Below, piece after piece: positions 53,342 through 61,117 of a DNA stretch of 64,000 bases (positions are counted from its first letter, which is position 1; each line of letters starts with the position of its first letter). The stretch is taken from the NCBI RefSeq assembly GCF_026240905.1, contig NZ_JAPEVI010000003.1, positions 1,984,001-2,048,000 on the forward strand, given 5' to 3'. A program made the translations under genes and the position numbers. The notes beneath the pieces were generated by a model that was not told the DNA's origin, searched no databases, and saw nothing but the letters and a program-made list of their open reading frames with translations. Source of the stretch: Roseibium salinum (GTDB lineage: Bacteria > Pseudomonadota > Alphaproteobacteria > Rhizobiales > Stappiaceae).

Positions 53342-53780
53342 GCGATCTGGCGGTGGCGGACCCGGGTTGGTGCCCGGTTTGAAAGGGATGTTCGCTTCGG
53401 CAGTGCGCGCGAGGTGAACACCTTCGAGGGAGACGTCAAAGGCCGACGGCCCCTGCCTCCTCACAAAAACGAATTTCCCTGAAACCAATTGCCTCTTCGA
53501 GCGTTGTTCACGCAAGGCGCGAAATCAGGCCCATCGACCACAAAAGCCGCGCCTGGCGATCCACCGCAAGGCTGAAAACGATAATGATAATTGCAAGTGA
53601 GGACCACCTCACGACAGCCTTGCAGGCGGATCGGCTCGTCGCCGATCCGCCAACTGTTGCACAGCCGGGACCCCTGTCCCGCGTGCATGGCGTGTGATCC
53701 CAGTGGCCAGACGGTGTTGCTGTCGACGTAACCTCCGACAGCACGCGCGGGCTGACCTGCCATCCCGGTCAGCCTTCGAA
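53342..53780. other. Gene-less interval with Fur-like box and several hairpins
   Basis: Between the dehydrogenase and the beta-lactamase lie about 500 bases with no convincing protein gene; frames that span it have weak third-position GC bias. It contains a Fur-like box (53580-53598), GTGAGG-N4-CCTCAC just after it, a perfect 10-base stem GCGGATCGGC/GCCGATCCGC (about 53626-53650), CGGGAC-N4-GTCCCG near 53665-53680, and the hairpin at 53781-53812. This density of structure suggests a non-coding transcript, but no promoter is clear. Confidence 0.4.
53580..53598. promoter_or_regulatory. Fur-like box
   Basis: GATAATGATAATTGCAAGT has the first twelve bases of the classical Fur consensus and departs from it in the second half. 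No iron gene is adjacent. It could control a short non-coding transcript on the plus strand. Confidence 0.35.
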
Positions 53781-53812
53781 GGAAACGCCCCTGCAAATGC
53801 AGGGGCGTTTCC
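53781..53812 (-). terminator. Strong symmetrical hairpin downstream of the beta-lactamase gene
   Basis: Perfect 14-base arms GGAAACGCCCCTGC and GCAGGGGCGTTTCC enclose AAAT. It lies 38 bases beyond the beta-lactamase stop (minus strand) and could also stop plus-strand transcripts. The GTTTCCTT tail is only moderately U-rich. Confidence 0.6.
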
Positions 53813-53849
53813 GCGTCCGGGCGAGCGGTTCTGCCTGCCCGCTTCCTCG

Positions 53850-54745
53850 TCAAGGCTTCAGAACGTCGGCAAGTGCGCTGCCGATCTCCGCGATTGCCTT
53901 GTTCCTGGCGTCGAAGGAGGCATCGGTTTGCGTGATGTAGACGGCGATCACCACCGGCTCGCGGTCCGTCGGCCAGATGACGCCGATATTGTTGCGCGAG
54001 CCATTGTCGCCTGCACCGGTCTTGTCGCCGATCCGCCAGTCTGCCGGCAGCCCGGCCCGCAAGGTGGAACCGCCGACCCGATTGTCCAACAGCCATTCGG
54101 TCAGTTGCCCCTCGCCTTTTCGCTCAGGGCATCGCCCAGCACCAGTTTGTGCAGGCTGGCAACGGCCGCCGCCGGTGTGGTCGTATCCCGCTCATCGCCC
54201 GGAATGCCGGAATTGAGCTTCGTCTCGTAGCGGTCGAGCCGCGTGATCGTGTCGCCGATGCCGCGCATAAACCCGGTGAGGGCGGCGGGGCCGCCGATGT
54301 CTTCCAGCACGAGATTGGCCGCCGTGTTGTCGCTGAGGGTGATGGTCGCCGCGCAAAGCTCCAGGAGGGTCATGCCGCTGGTGCCGATCTTCTTTTCGGT
54401 GACCGGTGAATAGGACACCAGATCCTCTTCCTGGATCCTGACGCGCCGCGCCGGGTCCGTCTCGCCCTTCTCCCCCATGTCCAGCAACGCGGCACAGAGA
54501 AAGGCCTTGAAAGTGCTATTCAAGGGAAAGCGCTCGTCGGCATGATGGGTCCATGTGGCGCCGGTCTGCGTGTCGAGCACGGCAACGCCGATCCTGGCCG
54601 AAAGGCTCTCCTGCAGGTTCGCGACCGTCCGGGCGAGCGGTTCGGGGTCGAAGCCGGCTGCACCGGCTGTGCCAGGCATCAGGGTAAACGCGGAAGACAA
54701 GCCGAGGGCAACCGCAAGGGCGCTGCGGCGGATCCAATATTTCAT
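53850..54745 (-). CDS. Class A beta-lactamase (apparent frameshift)
   Basis: A periplasmic enzyme of about 298 residues after repair. A signal peptide (RSALAVALGLSSAFTLM, AGA site) is followed by the catalytic Ser-X-X-Lys in NSTFKAF, Ser-Asp-Asn in LSDNTAANL, the omega-loop Glu in PGDERDTTTP with LDRYETKLNSG before it, and Lys-Thr-Gly in IGDKTGAGD. These residues are all intact, although the last motif is in another frame: one base is missing at the run of four C (54108-54111), where LSEKARG should continue as QLTEWLLDN. It is divergent from an AmpR-type regulator gene, the arrangement of inducible chromosomal beta-lactamases. The substrate range (penicillins, cephalosporins, carbapenems) cannot be told from this. 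Confidence 0.85.
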
Positions 54746-55000
54746 GATGAACTCCTGAAAAGTTAAGCGTTTTCAAAGGCTAGAGCATCGTCTGTGGGTC
54801 CTTCGGGAACACCGGATGCTCGGAAGCAACGTTCGCGCCCAGCCGATTCGGCGTTTGCCCCCCTCACCGTCCCGTCGAGACACAGCGACCTTGCCGCTGC
54901 CGCAGATATTACGCAAATGATGAATAATGGGGTTAGACATGAATGAAACTTGGCCTTAAAGCATGTCCATTTCGGCCGCCCGGAGCAAAGCAGGAGCATC
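54746..55000. promoter_or_regulatory. Divergent promoter region of the beta-lactamase and LysR genes
   Basis: 255 bases separate the two starts. Around 54917-54960 there are two similar motifs, GATGAATAAT and CATGAATGAA, about 20 bases apart, which is the sort of spacing used by LysR-type regulators. They are candidates for the AmpR binding site; the rest is featureless. Confidence 0.45.
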
Positions 55001-55900
55001 ATGGACATTTCAAAATTGCCGCTGAACGCGCTCAGGGCATTCGAGGCCTCGGCGCGGCTGTGCAGCTTCACCCGGGCCGGCCTGGAACTCAGGGTGTCCC
55101 AGACCGCCGTCAGCCATCAGGTGAAAGCCCTGGAAGACCTGCTCGGCGTATCTCTGTTCGAGCGGTTGCCGCGCGGTGTCGCGCTCACCGATGAAGGGCA
55201 TGCGCTGCTGCCCGTGCTGACGGATGCCTTCCGGCGGATGAGTGCCGCGCTCAGCCGGTTCGAGGCCGGCAATTTCCGTGAGGTGCTGACCGTGGGCGTG
55301 GTCGGCACCTTTGCAACAGGCTGGCTGCTCTCGCGGCTGCCTGCGTTTTCGCTCGTCCACCCGCATATCGATCTGCGTCTGAAGACCAACAACAACCGCG
55401 CGGATATGCTCGCCGACGGGCTCGACTGTTTCATCCGTTTCGGCGACGGCGCCTGGCACGGCACCAATGCGGAGAAGCTGATGGACGCCCCGCTTGCGCC
55501 GCTCTGCTGCCCCGAAACGGCCGGCAGACTGAAAACGCCGGAAGACCTGCTCAGGGGATCGCTCCTGAGGTCCTATCGGCTGGATGAGTGGGCCAGATGG
55601 TTTCAGACGGTTGCCCTGCCCGCCCCGCGGGCGCGCGGCTGGATGTTCGACAGTTCGCTGACCATGGTAGAAGCCGCCGCCCAGGGCGCCGGGGTCGCCT
55701 TGGTGCCGGTTGCCATGTTCCCTCACGACCTGCGATCGGGACGGCTCGTGCGGCCGTTCGAGGCGAGCGTCCTGACGGGAAGCTACTGGCTCACATGGCT
55801 GAAGTCCCGTGAGGAAAACAGCGCCATGCAGAAGTTCCGGCTGTGGCTGCGGCAGACCGTCAGCCAAGAAGACGGCGATCTCACGCCATTCGGCCAGTGA
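55001..55900 (+). CDS. AmpR-type LysR transcriptional regulator
   Basis: A 299-residue LysR-family activator. The N-terminal helix-turn-helix (LPLNALRAFEASARLCSFTR, then LRVSQTAVSHQVKALEDLLG and FERLPRGVALT) is of the GcvA/AmpR subgroup. The C-terminal sensor (about 95-290) has VGVVGTFATGWLLSRLPAF and FIRFGDGAWHG, the pattern of AmpR, which senses muropeptides released during beta-lactam damage. ATG 55001 with AGGAG upstream is used. Divergence from the beta-lactamase gene strengthens the assignment. It converges on mnmD and overlaps its end by 20 bases. Confidence 0.88.
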   Translation: MDISKLPLNALRAFEASARLCSFTRAGLELRVSQTAVSHQVKALEDLLGVSLFERLPRGVALTDEGHALLPVLTDAFRRMSAALSRFEAGNFREVLTVGVVGTFATGWLLSRLPAFSLVHPHIDLRLKTNNNRADMLADGLDCFIRFGDGAWHGTNAEKLMDAPLAPLCCPETAGRLKTPEDLLRGSLLRSYRLDEWARWFQTVALPAPRARGWMFDSSLTMVEAAAQGAGVALVPVAMFPHDLRSGRLVRPFEASVLTGSYWLTWLKSREENSAMQKFRLWLRQTVSQEDGDLTPFGQ

Positions 55901-56603
55901 CCATTTCGCGCTTGCCTGCGAACCCGCCGGTCTTTTCGATGGTAAAGCCGGCCGACTGGAGATTGCGGCGCACCCAGCCGGCCGCCGTATAGGTCGCCAG
56001 GGTGCCGCCCGGTGCGGTCAGGCCGGCGGCCGCCTTCATGAGATCCGCATCCCAGAGCTCCGGGTTTCTGGCCGGGCTGAAACCGTCCAAGTACCAGGCG
56101 TCGATGGCGCTGATGACGCATTCCTCCTCCCCGCTCTCCCGCCCGTCCAACCGAAGCCTGCCGATCAGGTCGCGGGCATCGCCGATGCCCAGCAACAGGT
56201 CCGCGCCGGAAACCGAGAGCCGGTTCCAGCCCGGATGCGGGTTCCAGGCCGCGATCAGGTCTGCGGCCAGAGACCCGAGCTGCGGAAAGGCGCCCAGAGC
56301 GCGTGCGAGCTGGTCCGCCGTCATCGGATAGAGCTCGAAGGAAACGAATGTCAGCGCAGGCGGGCGGGACAGTTCCTTCAGCGCAACAAGAGTCGTCAGG
56401 AAATTGAGCCCGGTGCCGAAGCCGAATTCGGCAATCGTAAAAGTGTCCCGGCCCGAAAATCGTGCGGGCAGTCCATTGCCCTTCAGGAACACATGGCGGG
56501 TTTCCTCAAGGCCTCCGGCCCTGGAAAAATAAGTATCGTCAAAGGCTTCCGCCCGGGGCACGTCGCCTTCGAGCCATTCCAGATCCGGTGCTTTCGTCGA
56601 CAT
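55881..56603 (-). CDS. mnmD: tRNA 5-methylaminomethyl-2-thiouridine methyltransferase MnmD
   Basis: A 240-residue SAM-dependent enzyme that completes the mnm5s2U modification in the anticodon of tRNA for Glu, Gln and Lys. The SAM site reads TIAEFGFGTGLNFLTT near residue 65; FVSFELYPMTADQL follows, and a catalytic/RNA-binding segment AWYLDGFSPARNPELWD near 165 with the family Asp-Gly-Phe-Ser-Pro. ATG 56603 (MSTKAPDLEWLEGD) is used; the longer upstream frame does not belong to the family. In enteric bacteria this domain is fused to an FAD domain (MnmC); here the two are separate genes in divergent orientation. Confidence 0.93.
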   Translation of the reverse strand: MSTKAPDLEWLEGDVPRAEAFDDTYFSRAGGLEETRHVFLKGNGLPARFSGRDTFTIAEFGFGTGLNFLTTLVALKELSRPPALTFVSFELYPMTADQLARALGAFPQLGSLAADLIAAWNPHPGWNRLSVSGADLLLGIGDARDLIGRLRLDGRESGEEECVISAIDAWYLDGFSPARNPELWDADLMKAAAGLTAPGGTLATYTAAGWVRRNLQSAGFTIEKTGGFAGKREMVTGRMA

Positions 56604-56721
56604 GTTATCCGTGTACCCTGCTCTTTGCGCCTGGCGAGACAAACGGGCGGAGCGTCCGCCGCGCCTCAAAGACTTTGCCATCGCGGCTGCGTTCTCATAA
56701 GAGAGCCCACGACAGCAATCA

Positions 56722-57906
56722 ATGACAGATGGTATCGATTCCGCCATGGCGCAGCCCTCCGACGAACCTTTTGACCTTGCCGTTGCCGGAGCCGGAATTT
56801 TCGGCCTCTCGGTCGCTCATGCGGCGATCAAGGCGGGGTTGAGGGTCGCCGTCCTGGAGAAGGACCGTGTGGGTGCGGGGTCGAGCGGCGGCCTGCTGGG
56901 GGCCCTGATGCCGCATATGCCGGCGCGGTGGAACCCGAAAAAGGAGTACCAGTTTCAGGCCCTGCTGAGCCTCGAAGACCATATCCGCCAACTGGAGGCC
57001 GAGACCGGCCTTGACTGCGGCTACCGCCGCTGCGGCCGCATTCTGCCGCTGACGACCACCGACAAGCTCGACCACCACCTGGAGCGGGCGCAGGAGAGCA
57101 AACTGCGCTGGCGCCCGCAGGAAACCGGCTTTTCCTATATTGTGGAACCGGCGGGGAGCCGCGCGGACTGGCTGGCCCCCGCCGCCGCCCCGCACGGCAT
57201 CGTCTATGAGACGCTTGCGGCCCGGGTCTCGCCGCGCGCCTATCTTGCCGCTCTCGGCGCCTTCGTCCGCGCCCGCGGCACGCTTATCGAAGGCGTCGCC
57301 GTCAGCGGCTTCGACGAAGCCACCGGCAGCGTGGAAGTGTCAGGGGAAACGCCCCCGATCCGGGCAAGGTCTCTCGTGGTCTCTGGCGGGTTCTCGGCCT
57401 TTGACCTGATCGAGCGGTTCACCGGCGAACGGATCGGGCGCGGGGAAAAGGGCCAGGCACTGCTCCTGGAGGGTGCGGACCTGGAGGACAAGCCGGCGAT
57501 CTACTGCGACGGGCTCTATGTCGTGCCGCACGGCAACGGCACGGTGGCCGTCGGCAGCACTTCGGACAGGGACTTTTCGGACAATTCGCCTTCTCCGGCA
57601 CGCTCCGCCGAACTGCTGCGGCGGGCCACGGCCTTCTGCCCGAAGCTGACGGGACGGCAGGTGCTTACCGACTGGGCCGGCATCCGGCCCCGGTGCAACA
57701 AGCGGGATCCGCTTGTCGGCAAGCTCCCGGGCCTTGACGCCACCTATGCCGCAGCCGGCGGCTTCAAGATTTCCTTCGGCATTGCCCATCTGGTGGCCGA
57801 TTGCCTGGTTGCGGAAATCACCGGGCGCGCGGCCACGCACCCGCTTCCGGCAACGTTCCGGCCCGAACACCATTTCGGCGCCGGCCGCCTCGACGCGGAC
57901 CGCTGA
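56722..57906 (+). CDS. FAD-dependent oxidoreductase related to the MnmC FAD domain
   Basis: A 394-residue D-amino-acid-oxidase-fold flavoprotein. The dinucleotide motif is LAVAGAGIFGLSVAHAAIKAG near residues 18-38 (split here by a short motif break), with LEKDRVGAGSSGGLLGALMPH following, and a late VLTDWAGIRPRCNKRDPLVG and GGFKISFGIAHL. The combination with adjacent MnmD suggests the second half of MnmC activity, oxidising cmnm5 to nm5 in tRNA wobble uridine. Glycine-oxidase or ThiO-like function is an alternative. ATG 56722 is used; an ATG 24 bases later is possible. Confidence 0.75.
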   Translation: MTDGIDSAMAQPSDEPFDLAVAGAGIFGLSVAHAAIKAGLRVAVLEKDRVGAGSSGGLLGALMPHMPARWNPKKEYQFQALLSLEDHIRQLEAETGLDCGYRRCGRILPLTTTDKLDHHLERAQESKLRWRPQETGFSYIVEPAGSRADWLAPAAAPHGIVYETLAARVSPRAYLAALGAFVRARGTLIEGVAVSGFDEATGSVEVSGETPPIRARSLVVSGGFSAFDLIERFTGERIGRGEKGQALLLEGADLEDKPAIYCDGLYVVPHGNGTVAVGSTSDRDFSDNSPSPARSAELLRRATAFCPKLTGRQVLTDWAGIRPRCNKRDPLVGKLPGLDATYAAAGGFKISFGIAHLVADCLVAEITGRAATHPLPATFRPEHHFGAGRLDADR

Positions 57907-57966
57907 TATTTCCGTTTTCAGTGTGCAGGCAGAGCAGGCGCCGGTGGAACCCGTGATTCCCAACGG

Positions 57967-58155
57967 TTACAGGGCGGCAACCAGTGCATAAAGCGCATAG
58001 ATGGTGAGCACGATGGAGCCCCAGAAAAGTAGATTTTTCGCAATCTGGCCGGGTACGTTCATCATCTCATCCCGAGGGGTCGACCTTCCAGCCCGCTCGT
58101 CCCGGTGCTCTTCAGGGACGCTGGCTTCAGAAGCAGCTGTAATGGCTTTTGCCAT
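57967..58155 (-). CDS. Small single-pass membrane protein with a CtrA box in its promoter
   Basis: A 62-residue protein. A polar, charged N-terminal part (ASVPEEHRDERAGRSTPRDE) is followed by one membrane helix (NLLFWGSIVLTIYALYALVAAL) at the very end. ATG 58155 follows AAAGGA nine bases upstream; a GTG 54 bases earlier is possible. A perfect CtrA-type site lies 88 bases upstream. I do not recognise a family. Position and size suggest a small membrane-localised adaptor or regulator controlled by the cell cycle; this is inference. Confidence 0.6.
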   Translation of the reverse strand: MAKAITAASEASVPEEHRDERAGRSTPRDEMMNVPGQIAKNLLFWGSIVLTIYALYALVAAL

Positions 58156-58242
58156 TTCGGCAATCCTTTGAGTGGAACTGTCAGCGGAGTTCCCGGAACC
58201 CTGTTCCACATCCGCTACCTGCTGCGTTTACGGCAGAAATGG

Positions 58243-58258
58243 TTAAGACCCGTTTAAC
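58243..58258. promoter_or_regulatory. CtrA-type binding site TTAA-N7-TTAAC
   Basis: TTAAGACCCGTTTAAC fits the full consensus TTAA-N7-TTAAC exactly. It lies 88 bases upstream of the small membrane protein gene and 128 bases upstream of ybaK. It is the only full match found in the gaps of the window. Confidence 0.65.
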
Positions 58259-58385
58259 ATTTTACCCTAAACACCTTCTTAATTTATCCCATGATGAAAT
58301 TGGGGATATGACAAGTTGTCATTCAAATTCTCCATCGTCATATTTCCTTGAACAACCACCGCCAGACAGAGGAAAATAATCCGGC

Positions 58386-58853
58386 ATGAGCCTCGACAGC
58401 GTCCGTGACCATCTCGCCAGTGCAGCCCCCGACCTGGAAGTCCTCGTCACCGAAGACAGCACCGCCACCGTGGACCTCGCCGCCAGGGCCCATGGTGTCG
58501 TGCCGGGCCAGATCGCCAAGACGCTTTCCTTTCAGATCAAGGACCAGGTGATCCTGGTGGTCACCCGGGGCGACGCGCGGCTGGACAACAAGAAGGCCAA
58601 GGCGGCCTTTGGCGGCAAGGTGAAGATGGTCGGCCTTGACGACGTCGAAACCCTGACCGGACATCCCGTCGGCGGCGTGTGCCCCTTCGGGCTCGTGCGG
58701 CCCCTTCCCGTCTATTGCGACGTATCGCTGAAGGACTTCGACATCGTCATTCCGGCGGCCGGGGCAACCAATGCCGCGGTGAAGGTATCGCCGGAGCGCA
58801 TGGCGCAAATCACCGCGGCAAAGTGGGTGGATGTCTGCCAGCAGGCCGAGTAA
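58386..58853 (+). CDS. YbaK/EbsC family aminoacyl-tRNA deacylase
   Basis: A 155-residue cytosolic protein that clears misacylated tRNA, usually Cys-tRNA(Pro) or similar. The family fold shows AARAHGVVPGQIAKTLSFQ, GDARLDNKKAKAAFGGKVKM and a central HPVGGVCPFGLVRPLPVYCD, with the catalytic Lys and Gly-X-X-Pro loop region. ATG 58386 is the start. It ends one base before the end of the convergent membrane protein gene. Confidence 0.9.
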   Translation: MSLDSVRDHLASAAPDLEVLVTEDSTATVDLAARAHGVVPGQIAKTLSFQIKDQVILVVTRGDARLDNKKAKAAFGGKVKMVGLDDVETLTGHPVGGVCPFGLVRPLPVYCDVSLKDFDIVIPAAGATNAAVKVSPERMAQITAAKWVDVCQQAE

Positions 58854-59315
58854 TCAGCCCGCATGTGAGGGAACGCGCCGTCTGCGACCGGCAGTCATTC
58901 GCAGCCCGTCACGGATGTTCAGCCCCATGAGCGACAGGTTGACGGTCCCGGCAACCAGTTCGGCGGCCTGGACGGCATAGAAGCTGCCGTCGAATTCCCC
59001 TGCCTGGGCCTTCGCGGCGAGAAAGAGCGCCGAGGGTATCAGGACCACAATGCCGTTGGCCGCGATGACCGGCATGCGCCTGCGCTTTGCGCCGACGGCG
59101 CCCCCCTTGACCGCACCTGCCATCCGAAATCCGGTCCCTCCGGCTGCCGCAAGGGCTGGAATGAGCACCCAGAAACCATAGGGGATCAGGGTCTTGACCA
59201 TGACGACCGCCCCGGTGTCCAGGAAGGCCTCGGCGACCACGGTGGACAGCCAGAAGGTCGCGATCGTCGCCGTCGCAAGTGCAGCGGAAACCTTGTGAAT
59301 TGTCGAGAGCATCAT
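58854..59315 (-). CDS. Four-helix membrane protein divergent from a MarR gene
   Basis: A 153-residue integral membrane protein with four predicted helices (about 7-30, 35-60, 78-100 and 112-130). I do not recognise a named family. ATG 59315 (or 59312) follows GGAGGTGAC, a very good ribosome site. Twin CATAG-N4-CTATG sites between it and the MarR gene suggest it is the main target of that repressor. A role in sensing or exporting the ligand is possible; no function is claimed. Confidence 0.7.
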   Translation of the reverse strand: MMLSTIHKVSAALATATIATFWLSTVVAEAFLDTGAVVMVKTLIPYGFWVLIPALAAAGGTGFRMAGAVKGGAVGAKRRRMPVIAANGIVVLIPSALFLAAKAQAGEFDGSFYAVQAAELVAGTVNLSLMGLNIRDGLRMTAGRRRRVPSHAG

Positions 59316-59329
59316 GTCACCTCCATTTA

Positions 59330-59343
59330 CATAGTATGCTATA
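59330..59343. promoter_or_regulatory. MarR operator 1 (CATAG-N4-CTATA)
   Basis: CATAGTATGCTATA is one of two similar inverted repeats, here 15 bases upstream of the membrane protein start. A TATAAT element overlaps its right end. Confidence 0.6.
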
Positions 59344-59351
59344 TAATATTG

Positions 59352-59365
59352 CATAGCTTGCTATG
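59352..59365. promoter_or_regulatory. MarR operator 2 (perfect CATAG-N4-CTATG)
   Basis: CATAGCTTGCTATG is a perfect inverted repeat placed 22 bases, two helical turns, from operator 1, and 38 bases before the MarR start. Spacing suits two dimers on one face of the DNA, shutting both divergent promoters. Confidence 0.65.
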
Positions 59366-59402
59366 TTATGCAACGGTTCGGAATGGAAACGATGGTGCAG
59401 AC

Positions 59403-59843
59403 ATGAAATTCGATCGCGAAACTTCGGCGGGCTATCTGGTAAACCACATGGCGCGGCTGTTTGCCCGCCAGCTTGAGCGAAGGATCAAGCCGCACGGAAT
59501 CGCCCTGGGGGCCTTTCCGGCGCTCTTGTATCTATGGGAAAAGGATGGCCTGACCCAGAAGGAGCTCGTGGACCGTCTCGACATCGAACAGCCGACGATG
59601 GCGGCAACGCTCTCGCGCATGGAACGGGACGGACTGATAACCCGGCGGCGCGGCGAAGGAGACGCACGAGTGCAATATGTGCACCTAACCGACCGCGCCA
59701 GGCAGCTTCGCGACATCGCGCTTGGCGAGGCCGTGGCGGTCAACGAGCTGGCCCTGGCCGATCTCGACGAAACCGAACGTCAGCAGTTCCTGGATCTCAC
59801 GTCGAAGGTCCTCGCCACGTTGAGCGCACTGGAGGAGGAGTAA
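59403..59843 (+). CDS. MarR-family transcriptional repressor
   Basis: A 146-residue dimeric winged-helix repressor. ETSAGYLVNHMARLFARQLE is the dimer helix, DGLTQKELVDRLDIEQPTMA the helix-turn-helix and DGLITRRRGEGDARVQYVHL the wing. ATG 59403 is used; the frame continues upstream through the operator region without a good start. It is divergent from a four-helix membrane protein gene and overlaps its own predicted operators. Members sense phenolic compounds or oxidants; the ligand here is unknown. Confidence 0.9.
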   Translation: MKFDRETSAGYLVNHMARLFARQLERRIKPHGIALGAFPALLYLWEKDGLTQKELVDRLDIEQPTMAATLSRMERDGLITRRRGEGDARVQYVHLTDRARQLRDIALGEAVAVNELALADLDETERQQFLDLTSKVLATLSALEEE

Positions 59844-59867
59844 GGTTCCCGCGTCCGGCGTCCGGCC

Positions 59868-60881
59868 TCAGACCTGATGGTACTCCCGGTACCACTTCAC
59901 GAACCTGGCAACGCCTTCCTGAACCGTGGTTTTTGGCCGGTAGCCGGTCAGGCTGTGCAGCAGGTCCGCATCGGCCCAGGTTGCGGGCACGTCACCCGGC
60001 TGCATGGGCATCAGGTTGCGTTCGGCGGTCCTGCCGGTCGCCGTCTCGATCGCCTCGATGAAGTCGGTCAGCCGCACGCAGGTGGAATTACCGATATTGA
60101 CGATCCGCCAGGGCGCAACGGGAGACAGGCTGTCGCCATCTGGCACTTCTTCGCCTTCGGCAGGGCGCAACGGCACGGCGTCCATCAGCAGGCGGATGCC
60201 CTCGACAAGGTCTTCCACATAGGTGAAGTCCCGCTTCATGTCGCCGTAATTATAGACGTCGATCGGCCGGCCTTCGAGGATCGCCTTGGTGAACTTGAAG
60301 AGCGCCATGTCCGGCCGTCCCCACGGTCCGTAGACGGTGAAGAAGCGGAACATGGTCACCGGCAGGTCGTAGAGATGGGCGTAGGAATGCGCCATCGTTT
60401 CCGTCGCCTTCTTGGTGGCGGCGTAGAAGGACATCTGATGGTCGGCCTTGTCCGTCTCCTTGTACGGCAGGGCGGTATTGGCGCCGTAGGCGGAAGACGT
60501 GGAGGCAAGCAGCATGTGTTCCGGCGGAAAGGCGCGCGCGGCTTCCAGGAGTTCGAACGTGCCGCAGAGGTTGCTTTCCAGGTAGGAACGCGGCGCCTCG
60601 ATCGAATACCGCACCCCCGCCTGCGCCGCTAAGTGGATGACGAAGTCCGGCTTTTCGGAGCGGAACAGCGACATGAGCAGGTCAGGCGCCTCCACCCGGT
60701 CGTTCACCGGCGTGAAGTGCTCGTTCTGCAGCAGCATCTGCTGGCGGCGCTCCTTCAGGCGGACATCGTAATAGTCCGTCATCGCGTCGAGGCCGATGAC
60801 CCGGAACCCGTCCTTCAACAGACGCGTGCAAAGAAAGTAGCCGATAAATCCTGCGGAGCCGGTCACCAGAACGGTTTTCAT
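59868..60881 (-). CDS. UDP-glucuronate 4-epimerase-like NAD-dependent epimerase
   Basis: A 337-residue extended SDR enzyme that likely converts UDP-glucuronate to UDP-galacturonate for surface polysaccharides. The NAD motif is VTGSAGFIG (residues 5-13), with DYYDVRLKERR near 37, HLAAQAGVRYSIE near 84 and the catalytic Tyr/Lys in SFYAATKKATE near 153. The VRLKERR and AGVRYS segments are usual in this family rather than in GalE. ATG 60881 is the start. No polysaccharide genes are adjacent in the window, though cysDNC follows upstream on the same strand. Confidence 0.88.
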   Translation of the reverse strand: MKTVLVTGSAGFIGYFLCTRLLKDGFRVIGLDAMTDYYDVRLKERRQQMLLQNEHFTPVNDRVEAPDLLMSLFRSEKPDFVIHLAAQAGVRYSIEAPRSYLESNLCGTFELLEAARAFPPEHMLLASTSSAYGANTALPYKETDKADHQMSFYAATKKATETMAHSYAHLYDLPVTMFRFFTVYGPWGRPDMALFKFTKAILEGRPIDVYNYGDMKRDFTYVEDLVEGIRLLMDAVPLRPAEGEEVPDGDSLSPVAPWRIVNIGNSTCVRLTDFIEAIETATGRTAERNLMPMQPGDVPATWADADLLHSLTGYRPKTTVQEGVARFVKWYREYHQV

Positions 60882-61039
60882 GACGTACCGAAGCCTTTCA
60901 ATCCCTGATTCAATTGCGAGGAACGGTCTTAGAAGTCTTCGCGCGGACGGGCAATGGCAAAGAAGCGGGCGACGCGGTTTTCCAGGCGCCCGGCGGCGCG
61001 AGCGGGCAGCGGTGACATGCCGGCTCGAGAGGCGGTAAG

Positions 61040-61078
61040 AAAAATGGCCTTGCAGGGACGTACGCCCTGCAAGGCCAT
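61040..61078 (-). terminator. Intrinsic terminator of the cysD-cysNC operon
   Basis: Perfect 14-base arms ATGGCCTTGCAGGG and CCCTGCAAGGCCAT with a seven-base loop are followed on the minus strand by TTTTTCTT. It is 40 bases after the cysNC stop and separates the operon from the epimerase gene. Confidence 0.9.
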
Positions 61079-61117
61079 GGCGGTCAGCTCACCGCCTTGC
61101 GCAATACCGGAAGGGGC

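Noticed and set aside
53600..53760. Cobalamin riboswitch
   Set aside because: CCGCCAACTGTT, AGTGGCC and GACCTGCC recall parts of the B12 element, but the GGGAA and full B12-box segments are missing and no cobalamin gene follows.
53461..53780. Possible cysteine-rich protein gene on the minus strand
   Set aside because: Third-position GC is far lower than in real genes here, there is no start with a ribosome site, and the frame runs through the Fur-like box and hairpins.
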